Assembly (NCBI RefSeq): GCF_002899945.2
Contig: NZ_PPEG02000004.1
Coordinates: 484,083 to 548,082, forward strand
DNA: 64,000 bases
Origin: Chryseobacterium viscerum
GTDB lineage: Bacteria; Bacteroidota; Bacteroidia; Flavobacteriales; Weeksellaceae
Direction: 5' to 3'
Position numbers and translations under genes: made by a program. Positions within the stretch are counted from its first letter, which is position 1. Each line of letters opens with the position of its first letter. A model generated the notes under the pieces. It did not search any database and was not told the origin of the DNA. It saw nothing but the letters and a program-made list of their open reading frames with translations. Positions 41,506 to 50,609 of this stretch are shown one piece after another.

Positions 41506-41898
41506 TTATTGCTTCACCAATTTATTGCCTACTCCTTCAATAGAGACATCCGGTTTTCCCGATTTTGTTCCTGAAGTTCTGTAGTAAATTATATTACCGC
41601 CTCCTTCTAAAATAACTTTGTCTACCTTATCAACATATACTTTATTGCCGGTTCCTGAAATAGAGATTTTCTTTGCACTGCCTTTGATTGTTACCGTATT
41701 ATCGGCTCCTTCAATCTCGGCAGTTCCTCCATTGAGGGTATAGTTGAGCTTATGGCCTACACCTTCTACCTGTATCATTTTATTATTATCCGACTTTTCT
41801 GACCCATTGGCAGATTCTGTTTTTCTGGATTGTGAGAAGGCCATACCTGTTCCAAGTAAAAGGAGAGCCAAAACTCCTGCTGTTTTAATATTTTTCAT
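41506..41898 (-). CDS. DUF3060 secreted protein
   Basis: This 130-residue protein has a signal peptide (cleavage near AFS-Q23), a Ser/Asn-rich linker and a DUF3060 repeat region (about 40-130): IQVEGVGHKLNYTLNG, VTIKGSAKKISISGTG, KVILEGGGNIIYYR, VSIEGVGNKLVKQ. The alternating V/I-x-G/N pattern fits a right-handed beta-helix. Function unknown; probably envelope or extracellular. Confidence 0.85.
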   Translation of the reverse strand: MKNIKTAGVLALLLLGTGMAFSQSRKTESANGSEKSDNNKMIQVEGVGHKLNYTLNGGTAEIEGADNTVTIKGSAKKISISGTGNKVYVDKVDKVILEGGGNIIYYRTSGTKSGKPDVSIEGVGNKLVKQ

Positions 41899-41988
41899 TG
41901 TGAAATTGGTTTGTTCGAGGTAAATATAGATATAAAATGATTTTTTTTACCCATGTTAAAAGTTAAATACATCTTAAATAATAAATTT

Positions 41989-42816
41989 TTATGATGCAGT
42001 TTTCTCAACGATTTTTTTTATAATCTTCAATACTTCAGTAGATTTTTCCCTAATGATTAATGAATTCTTTTTATTTCTGATCAGGTCTGTAAAATTGTTA
42101 TCCTCTGTATTGATATCTACAATAAAGGCTCCATATTTAAGAGCTGTTTCTGCAATAGCAATCGGAAGACTCGTTGCTCCGGAAGTCCCAACAATAAAGA
42201 GCACTCCACTGTTTTTGGCAATTTTTAGGGCACTGAATCTTTTGTTAGTTTTTTCATCATAATATTCATCAAACCATAAAATATTCGGGCGCATCCAATG
42301 GCCACATTGAGTACATGTAAGAAGTTCTTTATCATGAGCTGTGAGGTCTTCATTCAGATCTTTACCCTTTATTTCCGTAGGAAGATCCAGAATTTCTTTA
42401 CATCCGTTTGAGCATTTGATTTCTCTGTTGTTTCCATGAATTTCATAGATTCTTTGACTTCCCGAACGACGATGAAGATTATCAATATTTTGAGTAATGA
42501 GATGAAATCTGTTCTGAAGCTGAGTTTCAATGTCTGCAAGTTCAAAATGACTTTCATTGGGAGAGGCATTTTCAAACATTTTTTTTCTGAAAAGAGAATA
42601 TTGCAGAACTTCTTCCGGATGTTGTCTGAAATAACGTAAAGTTCCAAACTCTTCAGGTTTATGAAACTGGGTTCCCTTTACCCAGATTCCATCTATTCCA
42701 CGGTAAGTGGGAATTCCACTGTCAGATGAGATTCCTGCACCAGTAAGAAAGGTAAAAAGATTTCGTTTTTCTTTATGCCAGACTTGTTGAATAATATGTT
42801 CTAATTGATCTTCCAT
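41989..42816 (-). CDS. Sir2-family NAD-dependent protein deacylase
   Basis: This 275-residue protein has FTFLTGAGISSDSGIPTYRG (NAD-binding), LITQNIDNLHRRSGS with YEIHGNN (catalytic His in EIHG), two Cys pairs (CSNGC, CTQCG) for the structural zinc, and LFIVGTSGATSLP for the second NAD site. It removes acetyl or other acyl groups from lysines using NAD. I start at the ATG at 42814-42816, which gives a normal N-terminus; the upstream extension is probably not coding. Confidence 0.93.
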   Translation of the reverse strand: MEDQLEHIIQQVWHKEKRNLFTFLTGAGISSDSGIPTYRGIDGIWVKGTQFHKPEEFGTLRYFRQHPEEVLQYSLFRKKMFENASPNESHFELADIETQLQNRFHLITQNIDNLHRRSGSQRIYEIHGNNREIKCSNGCKEILDLPTEIKGKDLNEDLTAHDKELLTCTQCGHWMRPNILWFDEYYDEKTNKRFSALKIAKNSGVLFIVGTSGATSLPIAIAETALKYGAFIVDINTEDNNFTDLIRNKKNSLIIREKSTEVLKIIKKIVEKTAS

Positions 42817-42856
42817 TGTGTTATAAAAGTTTAAAACTAATGAATTTCCCAATAAT

Positions 42857-42886
42857 AAAAAAGCTCCGGAATCTCCGAAGCCTTTT
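42857..42886 (-). terminator. Rho-independent terminator
   Basis: On the minus strand AGGCTTCGGA, a short loop and TCCGGAGCT (with one G-U pair) are followed by a T run. It ends the large T9SS protein gene. Confidence 0.7.
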
Positions 42887-42907
42887 CAATCAACTAAATA
42901 CTATATT

Positions 42908-45900
42908 TTACTTTACAATAACTCTTTTTATCTGCCCTTCTGAGGTTTTTATAAGATAAACACCTGTAGAGAGATTGGACGTATTTATTGTTAAAGCATT
43001 CTTTTCTTTTCCGATTAGTTTTCCGGACATATCATACAATTCGTAATCCTGTTTTCTGTTGAAGTAAAGCGTATTTCCTTTGTTCACAGGATTTGGGAAT
43101 ACGTTGAACGTTGCCTGTTCAGTTTTTGTTTCCCCAATTCCCAGAGTAGCAGGCATCGCTACTTCATACATGGATAAAGTTCCGCTGATCTCATTGGCGA
43201 CAATTACATAGCCTGTATTGGTGGTTGTGTTTTCAGGAGCTATGTAGATAATTCCTTCAGGACCATTGTCTCCTCCATAAGCGGAAGTAGAGCGGGAGTG
43301 TTTGTAATCTGTGAAAGTAGGATTATTAGGATCTGTGATGTTATATGCCATAATGCCCCCGGTTCTTTCTAATGTGATGAAAGCATACGTCTGCCCGTTG
43401 ATATTTCCTAATGCCACCCCTTCCGGTTCAGGACCTTTGGCGCGACTTCTGTTTTTTGCACCATTGGATTCATTATCTGCATTGAAAATTAATGGATGAT
43501 TGGCTGCAATATATCTTTCAAACTGATCCCCACTGTCATATACAATCTGCTTGGTATCTGCATTGAAAATAGAGAACGAGCGGGCTCCTAGAGCTGCCAT
43601 TTCTTCAAAGTCGGTATCTCCGTCCGTATTTCCTGTAGCAGAAGAAACCCTCAATCTCCCAAGGTTATAAGAAGCCTTTAAAATTGAAGAATTCGGGTAA
43701 AGTACAGGATCTAAAGTATAGGTATTAGCCCCCACAGTTGTTCTCTCGCTGTATCCGGAAAGATCCTTTTCATCTCCTTCGTTAGCCGTTACAATATAAT
43801 GGGTATTTCCTACCTTATAATTCTGGACTGCATCCGGAACATAATAAGCTTTCACCGGCCAGTTAGCAATCAAAACTTCACCATTATTGTCCGAAGCATC
43901 AAAACCATTTCCAGGAAGACTCATGTCTTTTTTGCCCAATCCCCAGATTCCTGTGATGGTTTTAGTGACCAGGTTAATCTCTGCAACAGCATTATTTTCC
44001 TGAAGTGTTACCCATGCTTTCTGACTGTCAGAGCTGATGGTTACATATTCAGGTTCCAGATCCTGAGAAAGGGTATTATTGGTTCTTACTTTTCTTAATC
44101 CGGTAGCAGTAAGAGCAGCTACTTGAGAATCAAAATTGTTGAAATTAAGGGTGGTCACATTACTTTGTGTAAGGTTTCCGATACCTCCGGAAATATCAAT
44201 GATACTGATCGTTCCTTCAGGATCTACGGTGTAAGCATCATTAGGTTCCCCTTCATTAGCCGTAATCACTTTTGTTCCATCAGGGGAGAAAGTTATCATA
44301 TCTGGTAAAGCGCCTACGGTAACCTGCTTCAGGAAGTTTCCGTTAATATCAAAAAATACTACAGAACCGTTTTGCTGAGGGTCAGCATTGGGAGAAGAAG
44401 CGGCTATAATTCCGTTTTTCACAGCGATACTTGTGATACCACCATAAGGAGCCATATTTACGGTTTTAATGACTGAAGGAGTATTCGGTGTGCTGAAATT
44501 AATAATATCAAAAACATCCGTGATAGAACTGATTGTGAATAAACGTTGAGTGGATGGATCGTGAACCACAATTTCTGTAGAACTGGTACTGTTTCCTGAA
44601 GGGTCAAAACTTCCAAGATAATTCAGCTGGATCTGATGGGAAGGAATCGGTGCTGGTTTATCATTATCTACAATATAAACGGTTGCAGAATTGTCACCTG
44701 AAAGGGTTGCTCCGGCAGGGTTTTCAAGGCTTACCACAAAATATTCGGCTTGTTGTTCTGCCACTGTGTCATCAATAATCGGAATATTTACCGTGTAACT
44801 TGTTGTAGATGGAGTAATATTAATCGTCTGATTTGCTAAAGTAAAATCATTGGAATCAGCCGTACTGAACGGCGCTGGTTTTACAACAAGATTTACTGTA
44901 GCAGTTGAAGGATTGGTGATATTGATTTTGAAAGCAAGGGTTCCTGCATTTTCATCAACTTTAATGAAATTCTTTTCTAAAGAAATTGTAGTTCCGGCAG
45001 TAGTAAAAGTACTGGACGTAACGGCAGTAACTCCATTATCACTGAAGTCTTCCACTGTATTGGGCTTAAGCGCTACATAATAAGCCTGCCCCGGCACTAA
45101 ACCGGAAGTAGGGATCACTGTGATAATATTGTTGCTGAAAGTGGTTGTAAAAGGAACTTGGGTGCCTGAAGCATTTCCAAGTCGGAACTCTACAAGATTT
45201 TGTGCATTAGAATTGTTAATTGCTGAATTATCCGCTAATCTTACATTTTCATTAAAAGATAAGGTAGGATTTACAGTTGTTGAAGCGTTATTGGTATTAT
45301 TGGCAGGCAGATAAGTGACTGTTGGCGGAGTGGTATCAACCCCTCCTACAGGCGTTGCATCTACAGTAAAGTTATCAAAGCGGTTGTTCCCTCCTGTTCC
45401 TCCTCCTGTGGCAGAGAAATCAACTTTTAATTTAAAGTTGGGGTTATTGTTAGCTCCCTGTATAGCAGAAAAATCCAGAGTAGTCAGCTGTGGATCGGCA
45501 TCCTGAGGACTTACAGTCTGGAACTGCACAAAGGTAGTTCCGTCTGTGGAATAAGACCATGTCTGTGTTCCTGCTCCCTGTGTAGATCTTCTGGTTGTAA
45601 ATTTAACAATGACATTGTTGTATCCTGTTGTAGGAAGATTAAATTGTAAAGCTCCTCCAATCGGATTATTGAATCTTAAATGGGTTCCGGATGCATCACC
45701 ATTTCTCGCATTTAAATTTTGCAAATTAAAATTCTGTGCAGTACCGCCGGCAAAATCGATGACGCTTGTACCTCCTGCTATTGCTGCAAGAGAACCATTC
45801 ACCATGGTAGAAGTAGGTGTGGTGATTGCTGCAGCAGATGCGTTATTGTTAAAATTCCAGTAATGAATCAGTGTCTGTCCAAAAAGACCGCTCTGGAAAA

Positions 45901-45946
45901 AGAATGCGGCAATCACAGACCCTTTTAATAGGTAGTTGTTGATCAT
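42908..45946 (-). CDS. Choice-of-anchor I family secreted protein with T9SS sorting domain
   Basis: This 1012-residue protein has a signal peptide (cleavage near LFG-Q24), an N-terminal jelly-roll-like part (about 25-195), a bacterial Ig-like (Big_5) domain starting VDTTPPTVTYLPANN, a Calx-beta-like domain (about 320-430) and then a large beta-propeller: GGITSIAVKNG, DMITFSPDGTKVITANEGE, EPEGVALGNINGQTYAF. It ends in a type A T9SS CTD (FNVFPNPVNKGNTLYF...STGVYLIKTSEG). The anchor I core resembles phytase/PhoX-like phosphatases, but I cannot assign an activity. Secreted and probably surface-bound; single-gene unit. Confidence 0.88.
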   Translation of the reverse strand: MINNYLLKGSVIAAFFFQSGLFGQTLIHYWNFNNNASAAAITTPTSTMVNGSLAAIAGGTSVIDFAGGTAQNFNLQNLNARNGDASGTHLRFNNPIGGALQFNLPTTGYNNVIVKFTTRRSTQGAGTQTWSYSTDGTTFVQFQTVSPQDADPQLTTLDFSAIQGANNNPNFKLKVDFSATGGGTGGNNRFDNFTVDATPVGGVDTTPPTVTYLPANNTNNASTTVNPTLSFNENVRLADNSAINNSNAQNLVEFRLGNASGTQVPFTTTFSNNIITVIPTSGLVPGQAYYVALKPNTVEDFSDNGVTAVTSSTFTTAGTTISLEKNFIKVDENAGTLAFKINITNPSTATVNLVVKPAPFSTADSNDFTLANQTINITPSTTSYTVNIPIIDDTVAEQQAEYFVVSLENPAGATLSGDNSATVYIVDNDKPAPIPSHQIQLNYLGSFDPSGNSTSSTEIVVHDPSTQRLFTISSITDVFDIINFSTPNTPSVIKTVNMAPYGGITSIAVKNGIIAASSPNADPQQNGSVVFFDINGNFLKQVTVGALPDMITFSPDGTKVITANEGEPNDAYTVDPEGTISIIDISGGIGNLTQSNVTTLNFNNFDSQVAALTATGLRKVRTNNTLSQDLEPEYVTISSDSQKAWVTLQENNAVAEINLVTKTITGIWGLGKKDMSLPGNGFDASDNNGEVLIANWPVKAYYVPDAVQNYKVGNTHYIVTANEGDEKDLSGYSERTTVGANTYTLDPVLYPNSSILKASYNLGRLRVSSATGNTDGDTDFEEMAALGARSFSIFNADTKQIVYDSGDQFERYIAANHPLIFNADNESNGAKNRSRAKGPEPEGVALGNINGQTYAFITLERTGGIMAYNITDPNNPTFTDYKHSRSTSAYGGDNGPEGIIYIAPENTTTNTGYVIVANEISGTLSMYEVAMPATLGIGETKTEQATFNVFPNPVNKGNTLYFNRKQDYELYDMSGKLIGKEKNALTINTSNLSTGVYLIKTSEGQIKRVIVK

Positions 45947-46086
45947 TTTTACTTCAATTAGATAAATGCAAAAATGAACTTTCTGTTTCGCAACTATTTT
46001 AATGGAATCTTAAGAAATGTTTAAAAAATAGGTTTGTTTCCGATAAAAGATAAAATTATGTTTGAATGAGAAGCATTAGAATGAAA

Positions 46087-46236
46087 TTATTTCTCTGACT
46101 TTCCTGAAAAATTTAAAATCGTACCTGATTTATTTCCTTCCAACGGATGTTTCTGCATGTAAAAATATCCTGAAACTGCAGTCAGAAGCAAGAGTACAAA
46201 AATAACCAGAACAATTCTTTTTAACATGTCTCTCAT
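46087..46236 (-). CDS. 49-residue single-helix membrane peptide, translationally coupled
   Basis: The start ATG (46234-46236) overlaps the TGA stop of the upstream NAD(P)-binding protein gene (46233-46235), a 4-nt ATGA overlap that suggests coupled translation. The product starts MRDMLKRIVLVIFVLLLLTA: a basic N-terminus, one hydrophobic helix (about 8-26), then a short polar tail ending SGKSEK. A second ATG at codon 4 is an alternative start. I do not recognise a family. Confidence 0.65.
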   Translation of the reverse strand: MRDMLKRIVLVIFVLLLLTAVSGYFYMQKHPLEGNKSGTILNFSGKSEK

Positions 46237-46886
46237 ATCGCTAAATTTTTAATATCTCTAATTTCTAAAATGGAGGTAGGGTACCCTTTGTGTGTGGCAT
46301 TGATCATTGCTCTACCCACTTCGTGTAAAGTTAATGATTTTGACTGAAAAAAAATAGGAAAAATCCAAATAAAAGGTTTAAAAAACCATTTTACATTCAC
46401 TTGACCATCAACAGGTTTCATGAATCCGGGACGAAAATTATAAGCTCCCCTGAAGTTCATCTTTTTTAAAGAATTCTCGGTTCTGCCTTTTACTCTTGCC
46501 CACATAAGTTTTCCGCTCTCTGTACTGTCTGTGCTGGCTCCGGAAACATAGTTGAAAACCATTTCCGGATTTTGATTCAAAACTGCTTTTGCAAAATGCA
46601 GGGTGGTATCGTAAGTTATTTTGGTATAGTCTTCTTCATTCATGCCTACACTGCTGATTCCTGCACAGAAAAAACAGGCATCATAACCTTTCAGTTTTTC
46701 ATCATGAAGGTCGATGGATAAAAAGTCGGGAACGAGATATTCTTTCAGCTTAGGATGTGTTTTTCCAGAGGGTTTTCTGCTTACGCTGAGTATTTCTGAG
46801 ATATTAGGATTGTCAAGACATTCCATTAAAACACCTTCGCCTACCATTCCTGTAGCTCCTGTAAGAATTATTTTGATTGAGTTCAT
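46233..46886 (-). CDS. NAD(P)-binding protein, epimerase / HTATIP2-like
   Basis: This 217-residue Rossmann-fold protein begins IKIILTGATGMVGEGVLMECL (nucleotide-binding GxxGxxG), with DACFFCAGISSVGMNEEDY, NYVSGASTDSTESG and MWARVKGRTE later. The last is the Y/S-x-K-type region, where Tyr is replaced. This resembles the HTATIP2/TIP30 type of short-chain dehydrogenase-like proteins. The lack of a clear YxxxK (WARVKG) makes oxidoreductase activity uncertain. First gene of a two-gene unit. Confidence 0.85.
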   Translation of the reverse strand: MNSIKIILTGATGMVGEGVLMECLDNPNISEILSVSRKPSGKTHPKLKEYLVPDFLSIDLHDEKLKGYDACFFCAGISSVGMNEEDYTKITYDTTLHFAKAVLNQNPEMVFNYVSGASTDSTESGKLMWARVKGRTENSLKKMNFRGAYNFRPGFMKPVDGQVNVKWFFKPFIWIFPIFFQSKSLTLHEVGRAMINATHKGYPTSILEIRDIKNLAI

Positions 46887-46980
46887 TGCTTTGCTATTGA
46901 TAATCGTATGACGAATAGAGGAGTGGTTTTACTTTAAAATTTTTACTTTTTTTTAATAAAAAATATTGTTGGTAAAATTC

Positions 46981-47048
46981 AATAGGGGTGGGCTTTAGCC
47001 CGCCTTAGAAAATGAGAAACATTTCCATTGGCTTTAGCCAAAACTTAA
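46981..47048 (+). repeat. Interspersed double-hairpin repeat, family A (copy 4)
   Basis: AATAGGGGTGGGCTTTAGCC, a variable spacer, then TTGGCTTTAGCCAAAACTTA. It sits 8 nt from an inverted copy of the GTCATTGCGAG repeat at 47057. Confidence 0.8.
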
Positions 47049-47056
47049 GAAGATAG

Positions 47057-47089
47057 AGATTGCTTCGTTGCGTTGCTCCTCGCAATGAC
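47057..47089 (-). repeat. GTCATTGCGAGG...GCAATCT repeat (copy 3, inverted)
   Basis: On the minus strand it reads GTCATTGCGAGGAGCAACGC then AACGAAGCAATCT, the best-preserved copy in this window. Confidence 0.7.
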
Positions 47090-47124
47090 AATACAGCGGA
47101 AAGCGGGAAAAGCTTCTAAAATAA

Positions 47125-47151
47125 AAAGCCAGCTCAAAAATGGCTGGCTTT
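47125..47151 (-). terminator. Rho-independent terminator of the ppk1-ppx operon
   Basis: A 9-bp stem AAAGCCAGC/GCTGGCTTT is followed on the minus strand by a T run. Confidence 0.85.
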
Positions 47152-47169
47152 ATATAGTGTTGGATGTCG

Positions 47170-48054
47170 TTATTTATGATGTTGTAACTGACTGTAGATA
47201 TTATGGATCAATCCGTCTGCTACAGAGATTTTAGGGACAAAGATTCTGTTGATGTCAGACCATGACATGACATTATTGAAAATGCCCAGTGCATGTGCCA
47301 ATACATCGGCACGGTCTTCTCTAAGGTTGTGTTTTGTCATTCTTTCTTCCACAGACAGCTCATTGAGCTCTTTATACGTTTTTTTCAGGTGCGCCAAAGA
47401 CATGGGTTTTCCGTCTTTGGTTTTGCTCATGGAGAATACTTTATTGATGTTTCCTCCTGACCCGATCGCCACAATGGGCTTTTTGCTGACGATGTTTGTC
47501 TTTATCTCCTCCTTCATTTCATTCCAGTTGTCCACCGTAACGAGGTTATTGAGAAGTCGGATTGTTCCGATATTGAAAGATTTTTCGTAAACCATTTTAC
47601 CGTTTTCGTAGAAGGTAAGCTCGGTAGAACCTCCACCTACATCAATGTATAAATAGGCGAATTCTTTGTCAAGGCCTTCTGCTACATGATTCTCATAAAT
47701 CAGGGTAGCTTCTTCATCACCGGAAATAATCTCGATATTGATTCCTGAGGCTTCTTTTACCTGACTGATAATTTCATTACCATTGGCTGCATCACGCATA
47801 GCGCTGGTCGCACAGGCTCTGTAATGTTCTACTTTGTATATTTTCATCAGGTCACTGAAGATTTTCATGGAATCGATGACCATTTTTTCCCTTTCCGGAC
47901 CTATTTTTCCGATGGTGAAAACATCCATTCCCAGTCTCAGAGGTATTCTGAGAAGGTTCAACTTGATGAATTCCGGTTTTCTGTTGTTTACTTTTACTTC
48001 ATTGATAAGAAGTCGGGCTGCATTACTCCCTATGTCTATCGCTGCTATCTTCAT
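47170..48054 (-). CDS. ppx: Ppx/GppA-family exopolyphosphatase
   Basis: This 294-residue protein shows the ASKHA nucleotide-binding signatures AAIDIGSNAARLLI and YIDVGGGSTELTFY, with ISGDEEATLIY between. It hydrolyses polyphosphate ends or the pppGpp gamma-phosphate. It is the short form, without the C-terminal HD-like domain of E. coli Ppx (about 510). Its ATG overlaps the ppk1 stop by 4 nt; the pair makes and degrades polyphosphate. Confidence 0.92.
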   Translation of the reverse strand: MKIAAIDIGSNAARLLINEVKVNNRKPEFIKLNLLRIPLRLGMDVFTIGKIGPEREKMVIDSMKIFSDLMKIYKVEHYRACATSAMRDAANGNEIISQVKEASGINIEIISGDEEATLIYENHVAEGLDKEFAYLYIDVGGGSTELTFYENGKMVYEKSFNIGTIRLLNNLVTVDNWNEMKEEIKTNIVSKKPIVAIGSGGNINKVFSMSKTKDGKPMSLAHLKKTYKELNELSVEERMTKHNLREDRADVLAHALGIFNNVMSWSDINRIFVPKISVADGLIHNIYSQLQHHK

Positions 48055-50123
48055 TTTTTGATTGTTTTAGCTTTTAAATATTTATAGGTTTCTATTTGTG
48101 AACGGCATTCTTTTTTATCATTTTTTATATATTCATTGCTCAGTCCTTTGTCTAAAATTCTGGCTTTTACATTATCTCTAAGCTGAATGTCAAGAATATC
48201 TTTTAATTCTTTCTTGAGATTTTTGTCCGTGATTTTAGCCGCAGCTTCAATCCTGTAATCCAGGTTTCTGGTCATCCAGTCTGCGGAAGAAATGTACATA
48301 TCTTCGGCCCCTTTATTATAAAAATACATCACTCTGGCATGTTCCAGGTATTCATCTACAATACTGATGGCCTTTATTTTCTCTTTAAAATCTTTCTGAT
48401 TTACAGCACAATAGATTCCTCTTACGATCAATCTGACCACCACTCCTGCTTTGGCTGCATCGTATAATTTTTCAATCAACAATCTGTCGCTCAGAGAATT
48501 TACTTTTACGATGATCTCTGCTCTTCGTCCTGCCTTAGCTTCTTCGATTTCTTTATCGACATGGTGAACGATCTTTTCACGCATAAATTGAGGACAAACT
48601 AATAAATTTTTACAAGTTTTCAAAACCGGAATAAAGTCATCTTTTGGTTTTTTCAAAACATTGAAAACTTTATTGATGTCTGCCATGATGCCACGATCTG
48701 CGGTCAGCAGTAAATGGTCACCATATATTCTTGCTGTTTTTTCGTTGAAATTTCCTGTGCTTACAAATCCATATTGAATGGTTTTGTTGTGTGCTCTCTT
48801 TTTGATAACACACAGCTTGGCGTGCACTTTTTTCGTTGGAATTCCTACAAGAACGGTAATTCCTTCGGGCTCCAGCATATTTCTCCATTCCAGATTGGAT
48901 TCTTCATCAAACCTTGCCTGAAGTTCCAGCATTACGGTTACTTCTTTGCCATTTCTTGCCGCATAGATCAATGCATTGATGATTTTTGAGCTGCTGGCGA
49001 GACGGTAAGCCGTGATCTGTATAGATTTTACATCCGGATCCATTGCCGCTTCCCGCAGAAGGTCAATGACCGGATTATATTTATGATAAGGGAAGGTAAG
49101 AAGTATATCTTCTTTTAATATAACATCTGTCACTCTTTCGCCATGCTCAAATGCCTGGTGGGTAAAAGAGGTTCTTTCCACAGGTCTTTCATACTTTTCA
49201 AAAACATCAGGGAAATCCATGAAATGCTTGAAATTATGAATTTTTCCTCCAGGGATGATACTGTCTTTCTTAGTTAAATTCAGCTTTCTGATAAGAAGTT
49301 CCAGCAAAGCTTTATCCATATCTTTATCAAAAACGAAACGGGTAGGTTTTCCCTTTCTTCTGTTTTTGAGTCCTTTCTCTATCTTTTCTGCAAAATTGGT
49401 TCGGATGTCATTGTCCAGATCCAATTCGGCGTCTTTTGTTACTTTAAAGGCATTAGCGGCAAACTCATCATATCCGAAATAAGAGAATATGTGTGGAAGG
49501 TTAAAGGTAATCACATCTTCCAGCAGCATTACATTTTTTTCTTCCGGATCTTCTGTAGGCAGCAAAACAAATCGTCCCACAAAACGGGAAGGAATCTCAA
49601 TAATGGCATAATTGCTGGAATACTGCCAGTCTTTCTTTCTCATCGCTACCCCCAAATAAAGACTTTTGTCTCTCACATAAGGCATCGGTGTATTTTCATG
49701 AAGAAGAATAGGAATGACATTAGATTCTACCACTTCATCGAAATATTGTCTGACAAACTCTTTTTGTTTTGCTGTCAGATTTTTAGAATTTTTAATGGAA
49801 ACATTGTGTTCAGCCATTTCAGTCTGGATTTTCTTCCAGGTTTTGTCGAAATTCAGCTGTTGTCTCATGACTATTTCATTGATTCTCTGAAGGATTTTGG
49901 AGGGTGGCTGATAAAAAGACTCAGCAATCACTTTTTCCTTAAAATCCATGGCACGCTTTAATCCGGCAACACGTACTCTGAAAAATTCATCTAAATTATT
50001 GGAGAAGATTCCAAGGAAACGTATTCTTAAATGTAAAGGAACTTTTTCATCCATAGCCTCCTGTAATACTCTTTCATTAAAGGCAAGCCATGTGATATCT
50101 CGTGGATTAAAGTGTAATGACAT
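48051..50123 (-). CDS. ppk1: Polyphosphate kinase 1
   Basis: It polymerises ATP gamma-phosphates to polyphosphate. This 690-residue protein has the four PPK1 domains; the autophosphorylated His is H434 in KKVHAKLCVI (E. coli H435), followed by YGFVSTGNFNEKTARIYGDH and, near the end, a second PLD-like motif (SADWMTRNLDYRIE). It overlaps the ppx gene by 4 nt. Confidence 0.95.
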   Translation of the reverse strand: MSLHFNPRDITWLAFNERVLQEAMDEKVPLHLRIRFLGIFSNNLDEFFRVRVAGLKRAMDFKEKVIAESFYQPPSKILQRINEIVMRQQLNFDKTWKKIQTEMAEHNVSIKNSKNLTAKQKEFVRQYFDEVVESNVIPILLHENTPMPYVRDKSLYLGVAMRKKDWQYSSNYAIIEIPSRFVGRFVLLPTEDPEEKNVMLLEDVITFNLPHIFSYFGYDEFAANAFKVTKDAELDLDNDIRTNFAEKIEKGLKNRRKGKPTRFVFDKDMDKALLELLIRKLNLTKKDSIIPGGKIHNFKHFMDFPDVFEKYERPVERTSFTHQAFEHGERVTDVILKEDILLTFPYHKYNPVIDLLREAAMDPDVKSIQITAYRLASSSKIINALIYAARNGKEVTVMLELQARFDEESNLEWRNMLEPEGITVLVGIPTKKVHAKLCVIKKRAHNKTIQYGFVSTGNFNEKTARIYGDHLLLTADRGIMADINKVFNVLKKPKDDFIPVLKTCKNLLVCPQFMREKIVHHVDKEIEEAKAGRRAEIIVKVNSLSDRLLIEKLYDAAKAGVVVRLIVRGIYCAVNQKDFKEKIKAISIVDEYLEHARVMYFYNKGAEDMYISSADWMTRNLDYRIEAAAKITDKNLKKELKDILDIQLRDNVKARILDKGLSNEYIKNDKKECRSQIETYKYLKAKTIKK

Positions 50124-50484
50124 TCTAAATGTGTATATTTTACCAAAAATAATAATTCGTAAAGATTCTGTCTCTATTTCTTAGGTTAAACTTTAATTAA
50201 TTTTTAAATATTGGTGAATTAATTTGTTGTGTTGATAATAAAGATATTGATAATCAATATGTTTTATAAAGTGAATATTGAGAGATTCTACTTTTATGCA
50301 GCAAATGATAAGATATATCAAGTTAATAAGGATTATTTATATTAAATGTACAGCAAAAGGTTATCCTGTAAAATATGTCAGAAAAAAGGAAAGGAATTAA
50401 TGAATAGATTTAAATATCCGTTGAGTAGGCTAAACGTCATTCTTGTAAAAAATTATATGAAAATATTTCCATATTAAATTATAT
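50124..50484. other. Intergenic region, ppk1 to dnaK (promoter side)
   Basis: AT-rich, with no gene I can support; a 34-codon frame (50296-50400) has no ribosome-site or family support. A 17-bp palindrome ATATTGAT-A-ATCAATAT lies at 50244-50260. No TAnnTTTG box is obvious for either ppk1 or dnaK. Confidence 0.45.
50244..50260. promoter_or_regulatory. 17-bp palindrome, possible operator
   Basis: ATATTGAT-A-ATCAATAT is an exact 8-1-8 inverted repeat, 121 nt before ppk1 and 350 nt before dnaK. The binding protein is unknown; it could be chance in AT-rich DNA. Confidence 0.3.
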
Positions 50485-50516
50485 AAACCCCCGATTTTAT
50501 CAGGGGTTTTGTTTTT
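50485..50516 (+). terminator. Terminator-like hairpin with no gene in front
   Basis: AAACCCC pairs with GGGGTTT across an AT-rich loop, followed by T-rich sequence. On the plus strand nothing I recognise ends here, so it may end a small RNA or be a remnant. Confidence 0.5.
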
Positions 50517-50609
50517 ATTGTGTCATTTTGTCATAATTCTTTGAATGGTACAGATATTGAGAATTTGAGAGTGTAAATTAAATTAAAAATAGAAAAAATA
50601 TAAAATATT

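Noticed and set aside
43799..44098. Several plus-strand frames of 60-100 codons opposite the large T9SS protein
   Set aside because: All are shadows of a repeat-rich beta protein on the other strand.
50296..50400. 34-codon frame MQQMIRYIKLIRIIYIK... in the ppk1-dnaK gap
   Set aside because: No ribosome site or promoter and AT-driven composition; kept only as part of the gap description.
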